Origin: Tepidicaulis marinus
GTDB lineage: Bacteria; Pseudomonadota; Alphaproteobacteria; Parvibaculales; Parvibaculaceae
DNA: 64,000 nt
Reading direction: 5' to 3'
Assembly (NCBI RefSeq): GCF_000739695.1
Contig: NZ_BBIO01000016.1
Span: 27,473 to 91,472, forward strand
In this document: positions 26,666 through 36,313 of the stretch, in pieces
Numbering within the stretch: the first letter of the stretch is position 1
Layout: every line of letters begins with the position of its first letter
The notes under the pieces: generated by a model
Seen by the model: the letters and a program-made list of their open reading frames with translations, nothing else
Told to the model about the DNA's origin: nothing
Databases searched by the model: none
Translations under genes and position numbers: made by a program

Positions 26666-29600
26666 TGCGCTGATTGCGCGGATGCCCGCCCGCCCGGCTT
26701 TGGGCGGGTATGGGGCGCATTTCCGCCGGGTCGGGACCCATGAGCTCGCCCAGAAGATCCGTCCAGTCTTCCATCTGTTCGGCCACTACATGGGTGACGC
26801 CTTCCTGCTTTTGCAAACGCCCGCGCACTTTCATGATGCGCGCGCCCATAACGATGCGCCGGTAGCGCTCGAACACCCGCGCCCAGATCACGCAATTGAC
26901 GATGCCGGTCTCATCTTCCAGCGTCACGAAAATCGCCTTGCCGCCGCCGGGGCGCTGGCGCACCAGAACGACGCCCGCCACTTCGACATATTTGCCGTCC
27001 GCCGTCTTTTCGAGCCGCACCGAGGAATGGATTTTCCGCTCCTCCAAAATGGGCCGTAAAAAAGAAAGCGGATGCGCTTTCAGCGAGAGGCGCAGGGTCT
27101 GATAGTCGGCCACCACATGCTCGGGCAATCCCATGACCGGCAGCGGCACGGCGGCCTTTTCCTCGCCCTCGTCGCGCGTCTTGGCATGGGCGAAAAGCGG
27201 CAGCGGCTTTTCGGTTTTCAGCGCCCGCACTTCCCAAAGCGCTTGGCGCCGGTCGAGCCCCATGGAACGGAAGGCATCCGCCGCCGCAAGTTTCTCCAGC
27301 GCCGCAACAGGCACATCGGAAAGAGCGCGTAAATCGCGCAGATCCGCAAAGCCTTCCCGGCGCGCGGAAATCAGCGCTCTGGCATGTTCCTCGCTGAGCC
27401 CGCTTACCTGCCGCATGCCAAGGCGCAGCGCATGGCGCATGCCTTCCAAAGGCTCGAGCCTATTGTCCCAATCGCTGTGATTGATATCGACCGGGCGCAC
27501 CTCCACCCCGTGATCACGCGCGCAAGAGACGATTTGCGCAGGCGCATAGAACCCCATGGGCTGCGCATTCAACAGCCCGCAGGCAAAAACCTCCGGATAA
27601 AAATGTTTCAGCCAGGAGGAAACATAAACAAGCTTGGCAAAGCTCGCCGCATGGCTTTCCGGAAAGCCGTAATCGCCGAACCCCTCGATTTGCTTGAAAC
27701 AGCGCTCCGCAAAATCGGGCGGATAGCCGCGCTCGATCATCCGGCTGATGAATTTCTCCCGCAAGGTGCCGATCGTGCCGCGCCGGCGGAACGTCGCCAT
27801 GGCATGGCGCAGCTCATTCGCCTCATCGGAGGTAAACTTCGCCGCCACAATGGCGATCTTCATCGCCTGTTCCTGGAAAAGCGGCACGCCGAGCGTCTTG
27901 TTGAGCACCCGGCGCAATTCCTCCGGATCGCCATGCTCGGGAGCCGGGCCTTCTATCTTGACTTCTTCCTTGCCGCTGCGCCGCCGAAGATAGGGATGGA
28001 CCATGTTGCCCTGAATGGGGCCGGGCCGCACGATCGCGACCTCGATGACGAGGTCGTAAAACGTGCGGGGCTTGAGGCGCGGCAACATGCTCATTTGCGC
28101 GCGGCTTTCGATCTGGAAAACGCCGACCGTATCTGCCTTGCAGATCATGTCGTAAACCGCCGGCTCTTCCGTCGGAACGCTCGCCAGCGTCCAGCGCTCG
28201 CCATAATGCTCTTCGATGAGATCGAAACATTTGCGGATGCAGGTGAGCATACCGAGCCCCAGCACATCCACTTTCAAAATGCCGAGCGCATCGAGATCGT
28301 CCTTATCCCATTCGACAAACGTGCGCTCCTCCATCGCCGCATTGCCGATGGGCACGCTCTCGCATAACGGGCCGCGCGTGAGCACGAAACCGCCCACATG
28401 CTGGGAAAGATGGCGGGGAAAGCCCTGCAATTCATGGGCAAGCTCAAGCGTGCGGCGCAGATAGGGATCGTTTGGATCGAGCCCGGCTTCGGCCACCCGC
28501 TCGGGCTTGAAGCTCTGCCCGCCATAAGAGCCCCAGACCGTGCCGGCCAGCGCGCCCGTCACGTCTTCGCTGAGCCCCATGGCTTTGCCTACCTCGCGCA
28601 CGGCGGAGCGGGAGCGGTAGGAAATCACCGTCGCGGCAATGCCCGCGCGCATGCGCCCATAGCGCCGGTAGATATATTGAATGACTTCCTCGCGCCGCTC
28701 GTGTTCGAAATCGACATCGATATCGGGCGGCTCGGTGCGCGCTTCGCTGATGAAGCGGTCGAAAAGCAGGTCCATATCCACCGGGTCGATGGCGGTGATG
28801 CCGAGACAGTAACAGACGGCGGAATTCGCCGCCGAGCCGCGCCCCTGGCACAAAATGCCCTGACTACGCGCAAAGCTGACAATGTCATGCACGGTCAGAA
28901 AGTAAGGCGCATAGTCGCGCTTGGCGATGAGAGCAAGCTCGCGCTTGAGGACGGCGCACACGTTCTCCGGCACCGCGCCTTCGTAAATGCGCTGGGCGCC
29001 CGCCTCGACAAGATTCTCCAAATGGCTTTGCGCGTCTTTGCCCTCCGGCACCGGCTCTTCCGGGTATTCATAGCGCAGCTCATCGAGTGAGAAGGTGCAG
29101 CGGTCGGCAATTTCCTGCGCCGCAGCCAGAGCTTCCTCATAGCCTTTAAAAAGCCGGGCCATTTCGGCAGGGCTTTTCAAATGCCGCTCGGCATTACCCT
29201 CGAGGCGGAAGCCGGCCTTGGCAACCGTTGAGCCGAGCCGGATGGCAGCCAGCACATCGGCAAGCGGGCGGCGCTCCGGCACATGATAAAGCACATCATT
29301 CGTGGCAAGGAGACGCAAGCCGCAGCGCGCGCCAAGCGCCGAAAGGGCGGCAAGGCGCGCCTTATCATTGCCCCGGTAAAGATAGGAAAGCGCAAGAAAG
29401 GCCGGCTCCCCTTGAAGCGCGCACAGCTGCGCCGCCATTTCTTCAAGCTGCGCCTCGAAGGCATCGTCCCAGACCGGCGGCGGCAGGATGATGATCACCT
29501 GCCCTTCGGCATGGGCGTAAACGTCTTCCAGATAAAGATGGCAGGCGCCTTTTTCCGCCCGCCCCTTGCCGAGTGTTAAAAGCCGGGAAAGGCGGCCGTA

Positions 29601-29852
29601 AGCGGCACGGTCTTTCGGGTAGAAAATCAGGCTCGGCCCATCTTCAAGATCGAGCCGCGCGCCGACCAGCAGCTTGAGGCCGCGCGCTTTCGCCGCCACA
29701 TGGGCGCGCACCACACCCGAGAGCGTGTTGCGGTCGGCAAGGCCGATGGCGGAAAGGCCAAGCTCGGCGGCGCGCGCGGCGAGCTCTTCTGCGTGGCTGC
29801 CCCCTTCCAGGAAACTGAAATTGCTTAAAACCTGAAGTTCCGCGTAAGTCAT
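26637..29852 (-). CDS. dnaE2: Error-prone DNA polymerase DnaE2 (ImuC)
   Basis: The 1071-residue C-family polymerase begins with a PHP domain (YAELQVLSNFSFLEGGSHAEEL) and carries the polymerase catalytic carboxylates in PDIDVDFEHERREEVIQY, with RGSAANSAVCYCLGIT upstream. The C-terminal part has an OB domain (VEVAGVVLVRQRPGGGKAIF) and ends shortly after it, as in DnaE2. It is the translesion polymerase of the ImuA-ImuB-DnaE2 mutasome, induced by DNA damage. It starts six bases after the imuB stop, so it is the last gene of the SOS operon whose LexA box lies at 32273-32287. Its 3' end overlaps the convergent hypothetical gene by 29 bases. Confidence 0.96.
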   Translation of the reverse strand: MTYAELQVLSNFSFLEGGSHAEELAARAAELGLSAIGLADRNTLSGVVRAHVAAKARGLKLLVGARLDLEDGPSLIFYPKDRAAYGRLSRLLTLGKGRAEKGACHLYLEDVYAHAEGQVIIILPPPVWDDAFEAQLEEMAAQLCALQGEPAFLALSYLYRGNDKARLAALSALGARCGLRLLATNDVLYHVPERRPLADVLAAIRLGSTVAKAGFRLEGNAERHLKSPAEMARLFKGYEEALAAAQEIADRCTFSLDELRYEYPEEPVPEGKDAQSHLENLVEAGAQRIYEGAVPENVCAVLKRELALIAKRDYAPYFLTVHDIVSFARSQGILCQGRGSAANSAVCYCLGITAIDPVDMDLLFDRFISEARTEPPDIDVDFEHERREEVIQYIYRRYGRMRAGIAATVISYRSRSAVREVGKAMGLSEDVTGALAGTVWGSYGGQSFKPERVAEAGLDPNDPYLRRTLELAHELQGFPRHLSQHVGGFVLTRGPLCESVPIGNAAMEERTFVEWDKDDLDALGILKVDVLGLGMLTCIRKCFDLIEEHYGERWTLASVPTEEPAVYDMICKADTVGVFQIESRAQMSMLPRLKPRTFYDLVIEVAIVRPGPIQGNMVHPYLRRRSGKEEVKIEGPAPEHGDPEELRRVLNKTLGVPLFQEQAMKIAIVAAKFTSDEANELRHAMATFRRRGTIGTLREKFISRMIERGYPPDFAERCFKQIEGFGDYGFPESHAASFAKLVYVSSWLKHFYPEVFACGLLNAQPMGFYAPAQIVSCARDHGVEVRPVDINHSDWDNRLEPLEGMRHALRLGMRQVSGLSEEHARALISARREGFADLRDLRALSDVPVAALEKLAAADAFRSMGLDRRQALWEVRALKTEKPLPLFAHAKTRDEGEEKAAVPLPVMGLPEHVVADYQTLRLSLKAHPLSFLRPILEERKIHSSVRLEKTADGKYVEVAGVVLVRQRPGGGKAIFVTLEDETGIVNCVIWARVFERYRRIVMGARIMKVRGRLQKQEGVTHVVAEQMEDWTDLLGELMGPDPAEMRPIPAQSRAGGHPRNQRIMPGSRDFH

Positions 29853-29858
29853 GAAGCC

Positions 29859-31520
29859 TCACGCAAAAAAGCCATGCAGGAACCAGGAGGGCGCGCCGCC
29901 CGGCAAAGCATGATTCTGGGCACGGTCCTGATAGAGCCCGGCGCGGAACACCCAATAGCGCCGCCCGCGCACATCCTCGATGCGGAAATAATCGCGCACG
30001 TCTTCAAAGACGCCGTCCTGAAGACGCCACCATTCCGGCGCGATCCGCTCCGGCCCCTCGGCGCGCGTCACCTGATGAGGCACATGGCGCCAGCGGAAAT
30101 GCATGGGCGGGCCGTCCGGCACTTCCGCCATCACCTCGATCGGCTCGGGTTTCGTTAAAAGGCGCAGCGGCCGCAGCGGGCGCGGCGGCGGGCTGCGCAG
30201 GGGCGCGGAAGGGATGGAGGGAGACCATGCGGGGTCCGCCACACCTGCCCCGTCCAGCGCCGGACGGCTATGCACCGCGCGCTCGGGCACATGGCTCTCG
30301 CACGGGCCTTGCAGGCGCAGCGCTTCGGCGCCGAGGCGCACGGACAACCGGTCGATGAGCCCGGCCAGCGCCTCTTCCTGCCCGCTCGCGCTCCCCCCTT
30401 CCTCACTCTCCGCCCAGCTGCCCTGGCTTTGCGTAAAAGGCACCGCTTCATCGGCAGAGAGAATGAAATATTCCGCCCCGAGCCCGAGATCCATTTGCTC
30501 GAAACGCTCTTTGAAAAGCCGCGCGAGATGCGCCTCCTCGCGCACCGGCCGCGCCGTGCGCAAAGAAAGCGCCGCCACCTGCCCGTCCACCCGCAGCGCC
30601 CGGAAAGTCCAGCGCGTGCCGCCCTGCCCTTCGCGCACCAGCATGGATTTCAAATCCGCGCTCAAACGGCGCAGCACTTCCGGCAGAAAACTCAAATCCT
30701 GCACCGGCTCGCTATAGCCTGCATGGGCGCGGAAGGACGGGGCGGGATGCAGCGGATTCAAACTTTCCGGCTGGCGGCCGAGCGCCTGATCGAGACGGAA
30801 AAGCACCGCCTCTTCGGCAACGCGCGAGCGGAACCTGCGGGCAAGCGCCAGGCGCGGCATAGCGTAAAGCTGGCCGATCCTGGTCAGGCCAAGACGCTGC
30901 AGCAGGAGAAGTACCTGCGGCTCGAGCCGCAAAGCCGCCATGGGCAGGGCGGAGAGCGCTTCGCTGACGCCCCCTTGCGGGGCGATGGCGCGGGGCGGGC
31001 CGAAGCGGGCGAGCGCACTTGCCGCGCCCACCGTCTGCGCCATGCCGAGATAGGCTTTGAGCCCCAGCTTTGCGAACTGGCTTTCCATGCGCGCCAGCAT
31101 CGCCTCTTCCCCGCCGAAAAGATGCGCGCAGCCCGTGGCATCGATGAGAAGGCCGTCCTCCCCATCTGCCGCCACGAAAGGGCTGTAACGCAGACACCAT
31201 TCGGCCAGCCCCTGAAGCGCGGCGTGGTCCCCTTCCAGATCGGCGGGCGCATGAAGAAGACCGGGCAGCCGCGCCTTGGCGTCGGTCAGCATCATGCCGC
31301 GCGTCAGCCCAAGCTGCGCCGCTCTCTCATCCACCGCATGAAGGCGCACCGCGCTTTGCTCCTGCACGGTCAAAACGAAAGGCGGAACTTCTTTTGCCTT
31401 AGCCGGTGCGCGCGAGGGGGAGAATGGCGGCCTCTCCCGCAGGCGGGCTTTGCGTTTTTGGTGCCGCCGGAAGCGCTCGATCGGCCAATGGGGCAACCAT
31501 ATGGAAACAATGCGTCTCAT
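29859..31520 (-). CDS. imuB: Y-family polymerase-like protein ImuB
   Basis: From ATG 31520 (MRRIVSIWLPHWPIERF, the usual ImuB start) the protein has 553 residues. It has a Y-family palm/finger region (LLIDATGCAHLFGGEEAML at about 125-143), a helix-hairpin region (LGLTRIGQLYAMPRLALARRF) and a long C-terminal part with Pro-rich linker. The catalytic acidic residues of active Y-family polymerases are not evident, in keeping with ImuB acting as a non-catalytic adaptor between the sliding clamp and DnaE2. The first 122 bases overlap the imuA 3' end in another frame. A further upstream start (31622) lengthens this overlap and is less likely. Confidence 0.93.
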   Translation of the reverse strand: MRRIVSIWLPHWPIERFRRHQKRKARLRERPPFSPSRAPAKAKEVPPFVLTVQEQSAVRLHAVDERAAQLGLTRGMMLTDAKARLPGLLHAPADLEGDHAALQGLAEWCLRYSPFVAADGEDGLLIDATGCAHLFGGEEAMLARMESQFAKLGLKAYLGMAQTVGAASALARFGPPRAIAPQGGVSEALSALPMAALRLEPQVLLLLQRLGLTRIGQLYAMPRLALARRFRSRVAEEAVLFRLDQALGRQPESLNPLHPAPSFRAHAGYSEPVQDLSFLPEVLRRLSADLKSMLVREGQGGTRWTFRALRVDGQVAALSLRTARPVREEAHLARLFKERFEQMDLGLGAEYFILSADEAVPFTQSQGSWAESEEGGSASGQEEALAGLIDRLSVRLGAEALRLQGPCESHVPERAVHSRPALDGAGVADPAWSPSIPSAPLRSPPPRPLRPLRLLTKPEPIEVMAEVPDGPPMHFRWRHVPHQVTRAEGPERIAPEWWRLQDGVFEDVRDYFRIEDVRGRRYWVFRAGLYQDRAQNHALPGGAPSWFLHGFFA

Positions 31521-32244
31521 GATCCCATTCCATCGTGACCCTGAAGGGCATGGGCCCCGCCTTCGCTTTTTCCAGCTCCACCTGCCAGCGCGCGGCGCCG
31601 GGCGCGGCAGGGTCATGCACATGGCGCCCGCTCGGTGCCGGGCGGATACGCAGCCGGGTCAGCGCGGCGCTTGCTTCTTTGCGCTCAAGCGGGCGGATGA
31701 GCCAGCAGGGCATCCGGTGCTCCGCTGCCAAAAGCGACAGCCGCCGGCTTTCGGTGAGCCCGACATCGCCCACCTCCCCCAGCGCCCCGGCAAGCGCGCC
31801 CGCCTTCAAGCCCTCTTCCAGCGCCCAAAGCACATCGAGACTTGTGCGCGCATAAAGCGTGAGAAGCCGCTCCGGCGAAAACCCCGCATCCAAAAGCCCC
31901 GGCCCATAAGGCGCGCCGAACTCGCGCCGCTCTTCAAGCCGCATCGCCCATAAAAAGGCAGGCGGCAGGGCCTTCCGGGCAGGGCGCAAGGCCCCGGCAT
32001 GTTTCTGCCGGGCCGCCAGAACGGCAAAGGCAAAGCCGCGCGCCGCGCTCATATCCTCATAAGAAGCGGTAAGCTCATGCAGCCCCGGCCGCAGGATGAG
32101 CCGCGCCGGGTCCGCCCCTTCCTCACGCGGCAGGGCAGCCGGTGCTTCTTCCAGAACCGGCACGCTCTGCTCGATTTCGGCAATAGACCGCCGAAGCCGC
32201 GCCATAAGGGCGCTGCGGGATGTGCCGCGGGTCTCCCCGGACAT
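31399..32244 (-). CDS. imuA: ImuA, RecA-like mutasome protein
   Basis: The 281-residue protein shows the ImuA plan: an N-terminal helix (SALMARLRRSIAEIEQSVP), LRPGLHELTASYEDMSAARGFAFAVLAAR, WAMRLEERREFGAPYGPGLLDAG, RLLTLYARTSLDVLWALEEGL and a C-terminal RRLSLLAAEHRMPCWLIRPL. No intact Walker A motif is seen, as is usual for ImuA. It is the first gene of the SOS-regulated imuA-imuB-dnaE2 operon and lies 29 bases downstream of a LexA box. The last 41 codons are shared with the start of imuB in another frame. Confidence 0.9.
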   Translation of the reverse strand: MSGETRGTSRSALMARLRRSIAEIEQSVPVLEEAPAALPREEGADPARLILRPGLHELTASYEDMSAARGFAFAVLAARQKHAGALRPARKALPPAFLWAMRLEERREFGAPYGPGLLDAGFSPERLLTLYARTSLDVLWALEEGLKAGALAGALGEVGDVGLTESRRLSLLAAEHRMPCWLIRPLERKEASAALTRLRIRPAPSGRHVHDPAAPGAARWQVELEKAKAGPMPFRVTMEWDHETHCFHMVAPLADRALPAAPKTQSPPAGEAAILPLARTG

Positions 32245-32272
32245 GGGCTTACCTCTTTCGATATTCCCTTAT

Positions 32273-32287
32273 GTTCTTATTTTGTTC
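32273..32287. promoter_or_regulatory. LexA (SOS) box of the imuA operon
   Basis: GTTC, seven bases, GTTC: the direct-repeat operator bound by alphaproteobacterial LexA. It lies 29-43 bases before the imuA start codon, the place expected for repression of the mutasome operon. Confidence 0.9.
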
Positions 32288-32337
32288 TCATACCGGAGTC
32301 AAGCGGCAAGGAGGCTGGAACGAAGCGGGAGAACGGG

Positions 32338-33360
32338 CTAGAGCAGCCGCAGCACCGCCTCGACATCCGCTTTTTCGGTGGAAAAAGAGGCAACGAAGCG
32401 GGCAAGCGGCCGGTTTTCTCCGGCAATATCCCAGGGCGCGAACTGCACGCCTGCCTTGAAAAGCGCCCGCTGCTGCTCTTTCGAAAGAAACGCGAAGACC
32501 TCATTACCCTCCGCCGGATAGGCAAGCGCGATGCCCTTTTCCTGAAAACCCGCGGCAAGCAGCGCAGCCATCTCGTTCGCCTGCCGGGCAAGCCGCAGCC
32601 AGAGATCCCCTTCCAGATAGGCCTCCATCTGCGCGGCGAGAAAGCGGCCCTTGGAGAAAAGCTGGCCGCCGCGTTTGCGCAGACGGGCAAAATCACGCGC
32701 TTTTTCAGAATCGAAAAAGATCACCGCCTCGACACCGAGCGCGCCGTTCTTCGTTGCCCCGAAACAGAGGACATCCACCCCCGCCTTCCAGCTCATTTCG
32801 GCGGGCGTGCAGCCAAGCGCGGCCAGCGCATTGGCAAAGCGCGCGCCGTCCATGTGAACGGCCATGTCCTTTTCATGCGCAAGGGTGCTTAAAGCGCGCA
32901 ATTCATCGAGACTGTAAAGCGTGCCCGCCTCGCTTTGCTGCGTCAGGCTTAAAAGCGCGGGCTGCTGGCGGTGCACGCCGCCGGAGCTCCAGAAGGTCAG
33001 CGCTTCTTCCAGCGCAGCACGGGTGATGCGCCCCGCCTCCCCGCCCACGGGCACAAGCTTTGCGCCATGGGTGAAAAATTCCGGCGCGCCGCATTCATCC
33101 ACATGGATGTGGCTTTCTTCATGGCAAAGCACCGCGCGGTGCGGGGGCACATAAGTGGAAAGCGCCAGGGAATTGGCCGCCGTGCCCGTTGCCACCAGAA
33201 AGGCGGAAAGCTCGCACTCGAAAATTTCGGCAAGGCGCGCCTCGACACGTTTCGTGATCTCGTCGCTGCCATAAGAAGCGCTATAGCCGCCCGCCGCCTT
33301 TGCCAGCGCCTCGATAATCTCCGGCGCCGCACCGCTTGTATTGTCACTGCCAAAATGCAT
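32338..33360 (-). CDS. ltaE: Low-specificity L-threonine aldolase-type PLP enzyme
   Basis: The 340-residue protein starts with HFGSDNTSGAAPEI and has the beta-eliminating lyase/threonine aldolase fold: GTAANSLAL for phosphate binding, HIHVDECGAPEFF, HMDGARFANALAAL with the cofactor-contacting Asp and Arg, and the PLP-binding Lys in CFGATKNGALG. It would split L-threonine or L-allo-threonine and related beta-hydroxy amino acids into glycine and an aldehyde. The gene lies between imuA and a GST gene on the same strand but is separated from imuA by the SOS control region. Confidence 0.9.
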   Translation of the reverse strand: MHFGSDNTSGAAPEIIEALAKAAGGYSASYGSDEITKRVEARLAEIFECELSAFLVATGTAANSLALSTYVPPHRAVLCHEESHIHVDECGAPEFFTHGAKLVPVGGEAGRITRAALEEALTFWSSGGVHRQQPALLSLTQQSEAGTLYSLDELRALSTLAHEKDMAVHMDGARFANALAALGCTPAEMSWKAGVDVLCFGATKNGALGVEAVIFFDSEKARDFARLRKRGGQLFSKGRFLAAQMEAYLEGDLWLRLARQANEMAALLAAGFQEKGIALAYPAEGNEVFAFLSKEQQRALFKAGVQFAPWDIAGENRPLARFVASFSTEKADVEAVLRLL

Positions 33361-33390
33361 GCGCGCTCCAAAACAAAAAAGGGAGAAAAA

Positions 33391-34056
33391 TCAGGCTCGG
33401 TCTTCCGGCGGAAAAAGCGGTTCGGGATCGCCGCTTTTCCATTGCGGATATTTTTTCATCACAGCCGCAAAAAGCGCGCTGGACAAGAAGTTTTCCAGCC
33501 AGCGCTGCACGCCCGGCAAGGACTGTTCGCCGAACCAGGCTTTATCGACGAAAGCAAACTGGCGCACGAACGGCGCGACCGCGATATCCGCATAAGATTT
33601 TTTAGCGCCGAAAAGGAAAGGCTGATCGCCAAGACGTGCCTCGAGCCTTTGGAGAAAAGCAAGGCCTGCCTCCCGGTGCTCTTCCGGCTCCGCGCCGTCA
33701 TAGCGGTTTGCGTATTTATAACGGTCGAGATGCGGTTTGAACTCTTCTTCCGTCTCAGCGATCAGCGCTTCGGCCTCTTCACGTTCGCCCGGCGAGAGCG
33801 CCATCAGACCTTCCGGATCGCGCTGCCCAAGCGCCCAGCGCATGACATCGAAACTTTCTTCCACCACCTTTCCGTCCGGCAGGACAAGCACCGGCACCGT
33901 GCCTTTGGGCGAGGCTTTCAGCATTTCGGCCGGCTTGTCGCGCAGCACCACTTCACGCAAGCGGCAGGGAATGCCCGCGGAAAAAAGCGCCATGCGCGCG
34001 CGCATCGCATAAGGACAGCGGCGGAAGCTGTAAAGAATGGGAAGCGGCGCATCCAT
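33391..34056 (-). CDS. Glutathione S-transferase
   Basis: The 221-residue protein has a thioredoxin-like N-terminal domain with LYSFRRCPYAMRARMAL (possible active Cys at about 14) and the cis-Pro loop KGTVPVLVLPDGKVVEES, followed by an all-helical C-terminal domain with FLFGAKKSYADIAVAPFVRQF (N-capping Asp). CPYA-type GSTs often act as glutathione-dependent reductases or lyases rather than as conjugating enzymes. Its ATG overlaps the trhO stop (TGATG), so the two genes form an operon. Confidence 0.9.
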   Translation of the reverse strand: MDAPLPILYSFRRCPYAMRARMALFSAGIPCRLREVVLRDKPAEMLKASPKGTVPVLVLPDGKVVEESFDVMRWALGQRDPEGLMALSPGEREEAEALIAETEEEFKPHLDRYKYANRYDGAEPEEHREAGLAFLQRLEARLGDQPFLFGAKKSYADIAVAPFVRQFAFVDKAWFGEQSLPGVQRWLENFLSSALFAAVMKKYPQWKSGDPEPLFPPEDRA

Positions 34057-35003
34057 CAGGAGGCCTCTTTCTTCAAATCCAGCCTCTGGCCCGGCTTATC
34101 GCCCAGATGCACCTCGCCGCGCGCTTCGGCAAGTTCCATCTGCATCTGGCGCTGGGCAAAACGGTAGCGCTGTTCCTCGCTCAAATCCGCATGGCAATGC
34201 GGGCAGGAAACACCTTCCATATAATGCGGCGAGGCTTTGTCTTCCGCGCTGATGGGATGGCGGCAGCCATGGCAAAGATCGTATGTCCCCTCGCCAAGGC
34301 CGTGCGTGACGGCGACGCGCTGATCGAAGACGAAACACTCCCCCCGCCACAGGCTTTCTTCTTCGGGCACGGTTTCCAGATATTTCAGAATGCCGCCTTC
34401 AAGGTGATAGACTTCATCGAAGCCCTTTTCCTTCATGAAGGCGGTTGCCTTTTCGCAGCGGATGCCGCCGGTGCAAAACATCGCAACCTTCGGCTTGTTC
34501 TTCAGCGCCGTGGCTTCTTCCACCCAGGCGGGAAATTCCCGGAAACTACGGGTGCGCGGATTGACCGCGCCCTCGAAGGTGCCGATCTCCACTTCATAAT
34601 CGTTACGCGTATCGATGACGATGACATCGGGCGCAGAGATAAGCGCGTTCCAGTCTTCCGGTTTGACGTACGTGCCGGCATTGCCGGCGGGGTCGAGCCC
34701 CGGCACGCCAAGCGTGACGATCTCTTTTTTCAGCCGCACCTTAAGGCGCAGAAACGGCATTTCCGCCGCCCAGCTTTCTTTATGCTCAAGGCCTGCGAAG
34801 CGCGCATCCTCGCGCAGCCAGGAAAGAAACCCGCGCATCGCCCGCTCCGGCCCGGCAATGGTGCCGTTGATCCCTTCATGGGCGAGCAGCAGCGTGCCCT
34901 TGATGCCGCCGGCGCGCGCCATTTCCTCGATCTTCGGCTGCAGCGCGGAAAAATCCGGCAGGTCCACGAACTTATAAAGAGCGGCGACCAGAAAACGGCT
35001 CAT
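34056..35003 (-). CDS. trhO: tRNA uridine(34) hydroxylase TrhO (rhodanese-related)
   Basis: From ATG 35003 (GAGGG upstream) the protein has 315 residues. An N-terminal ferredoxin-like domain ([33 protein letters not shown]) precedes a rhodanese domain with [21 protein letters not shown] and the active Cys loop [18 protein letters not shown] Cys/His cluster (CHGCRHPIS and CPHCHADLS) follows. The enzyme hydroxylates U34 of tRNAs in an oxygen-dependent manner. A longer reading to 35069 has no homology in the added part. It is the first gene of a two-gene operon with the GST. Confidence 0.92.
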   Translation of the reverse strand: MSRFLVAALYKFVDLPDFSALQPKIEEMARAGGIKGTLLLAHEGINGTIAGPERAMRGFLSWLREDARFAGLEHKESWAAEMPFLRLKVRLKKEIVTLGVPGLDPAGNAGTYVKPEDWNALISAPDVIVIDTRNDYEVEIGTFEGAVNPRTRSFREFPAWVEEATALKNKPKVAMFCTGGIRCEKATAFMKEKGFDEVYHLEGGILKYLETVPEEESLWRGECFVFDQRVAVTHGLGEGTYDLCHGCRHPISAEDKASPHYMEGVSCPHCHADLSEEQRYRFAQRQMQMELAEARGEVHLGDKPGQRLDLKKEAS

Positions 35004-35086
35004 CGCAAATTCCCTCAAAAAACTCCGGCCCTTATAGCTCTTTGGCGGGAAAACGTAAAATACCGGCACTTGTGAGAGGCCGACAC

Positions 35087-35113
35087 GAGAAAGCCGGGCA
35101 GGAAGCCCGGCTT
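35087..35113 (-). terminator. Terminator of the envelope-stress operon
   Basis: AAGCCGGGC and GCCCGGCTT form a perfect 9-bp stem (35091-35099 with 35105-35113) and a five-base loop; on the minus strand a TTTCTC run follows. It lies just after the DUF3618-type gene. Confidence 0.75.
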
Positions 35114-35137
35114 CATCGCACCTATCTGAAAGCAGTG

Positions 35138-35908
35138 TTAATGGCGCAGGAGCCCGTCCCGTGCCTGGTCCAGCTTCTCGCTGGCCTTGCGCATGGCCTC
35201 GGCGGCCTTTTCATCCGCCGCGCGGGCATAGCGCGAGCCTTCTTCCTTGGCTTTGCGCATCACCGCATCGCGGGCCTCGCCCATCGTCACATCCTCGGCC
35301 CTTGTGCGGGAGAAGTACCCGGCGAGCGCCGCCCCGGCGGCAAGGCCGATAAGGCCGGTGACGAGCGGATGGGCCTCATAGGTTTCCTTCACCTTGCGCC
35401 CGGCCTGGCGGGAGGCTTCGGCAGCTTCTTCGCCCGCATGGCGGGCACGTTCCTGCGCGGCGCGCATTTTCTCGCGTCCGGCAGCCGCCGCCTTTGAAAC
35501 GGGGCCATGGCCGTTGAGGCGTTCTGCTTCGTAGCGCTCATCTTCCGCCGACGGGCTTTCATACACAAAGCCGTCATCGGCGCGCTCGTCCGCGCTGCGG
35601 GCGCGTGCCGCCTCTGCGGCAGATTTCGATTTTTGCGTGCCCAGCGAATAGGCGAGCCAGGCAATGCCCGCCGCCGTCAGGACGGAGGGAAGCGGGTGTT
35701 CCTGCACGGTGCGTTTGGCTTGATCCATCATTTTTCCGGTATCCACATCTCTCAGGCTTTCCAGCGCGAAATCCACGATCTGGTTCGCCGAAATTGAATT
35801 TCTGAGCTCGTCGAAGTCGGATTGCACGGCCGAGCGGGCCGCGTGCACCTGTGCTTGCGCTTCTTCGGCGGTCTCGTTCGGGAAATCGTTCACCTGTCGC
35901 TTAGTCAT
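35138..35908 (-). CDS. DUF3618-like membrane-associated protein
   Basis: The 256-residue protein has an N-terminal helical region with repeated Gln/Ala, a short hydrophobic segment near residues 74-92 ([17 protein letters not shown]), a long charged and Ala-rich middle part, a second hydrophobic segment [20 protein letters not shown] (about 180-200) and a charged helical tail. DUF3618 proteins have this plan and are usually encoded with a small phage-holin-family protein and a YqjD-like protein, as here. These sets are thought to work at the inner membrane in stationary phase or envelope stress. Its ATG overlaps the stop of the holin-like gene. Confidence 0.82.
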   Translation of the reverse strand: MTKRQVNDFPNETAEEAQAQVHAARSAVQSDFDELRNSISANQIVDFALESLRDVDTGKMMDQAKRTVQEHPLPSVLTAAGIAWLAYSLGTQKSKSAAEAARARSADERADDGFVYESPSAEDERYEAERLNGHGPVSKAAAAGREKMRAAQERARHAGEEAAEASRQAGRKVKETYEAHPLVTGLIGLAAGAALAGYFSRTRAEDVTMGEARDAVMRKAKEEGSRYARAADEKAAEAMRKASEKLDQARDGLLRH

Positions 35909-36303
35909 GAGAAATTCTCCTTTATTGCCGATTTGTCGCGTCTGAATTCACGTATCGTGCGGCGGGGCAGAAAGTTCTCGCGCCGGAGCCGGGTAAGGCC
36001 CCAATAGATGCAGACCGCGCTGAGACTGCCGACCCCCGCCGCAACGAGGAGCGCGGCCCAGGGCATGCTGAGCCCGGCTTCCACCAGCACCGCGATAAGC
36101 GCGGCGATAAGGCAAAGCAGCGCCGCAAGCGCCAGAAGAAAACCGGCAAGCACGGCCAATCCGGCCCGCACGAACTGCGATGACTTTTCCTGCGCCTCGC
36201 GTTTGAGCAGATCGAATTCCTGCTCAAGGAGCCGGGAAAGGTTACGCAACAGGTCGCTCAGAATCTGAGCGATGCCGCGCGGCTCTGTCGGATCTACGGC
36301 CAT
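35905..36303 (-). CDS. Phage-holin-family (DUF1469-like) membrane protein
   Basis: The 132-residue protein has an N-terminal amphipathic part (LSDLLRNLSRLLEQEFDLLKRE), two adjoining membrane helices (about 48-75 and 80-105) and a basic tail RRENFLPRRTIREFRRD. This is the plan of the 'phage holin family, superfamily III' proteins, which are chromosomal YqjE relatives and not phage genes. It overlaps the DUF3618-type gene by ATGA and lies ten bases after the YqjD-like gene. Confidence 0.85.
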   Translation of the reverse strand: MAVDPTEPRGIAQILSDLLRNLSRLLEQEFDLLKREAQEKSSQFVRAGLAVLAGFLLALAALLCLIAALIAVLVEAGLSMPWAALLVAAGVGSLSAVCIYWGLTRLRRENFLPRRTIREFRRDKSAIKENFS

Positions 36304-36313
36304 AATGCCTCGC

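Noticed and set aside
35905..36303. Phage-holin-family gene as a sign of prophage
   Set aside because: This is the chromosomal YqjE-like group, in an operon with DUF3618- and YqjD-like genes; no phage structural, lysis or integration genes are nearby.
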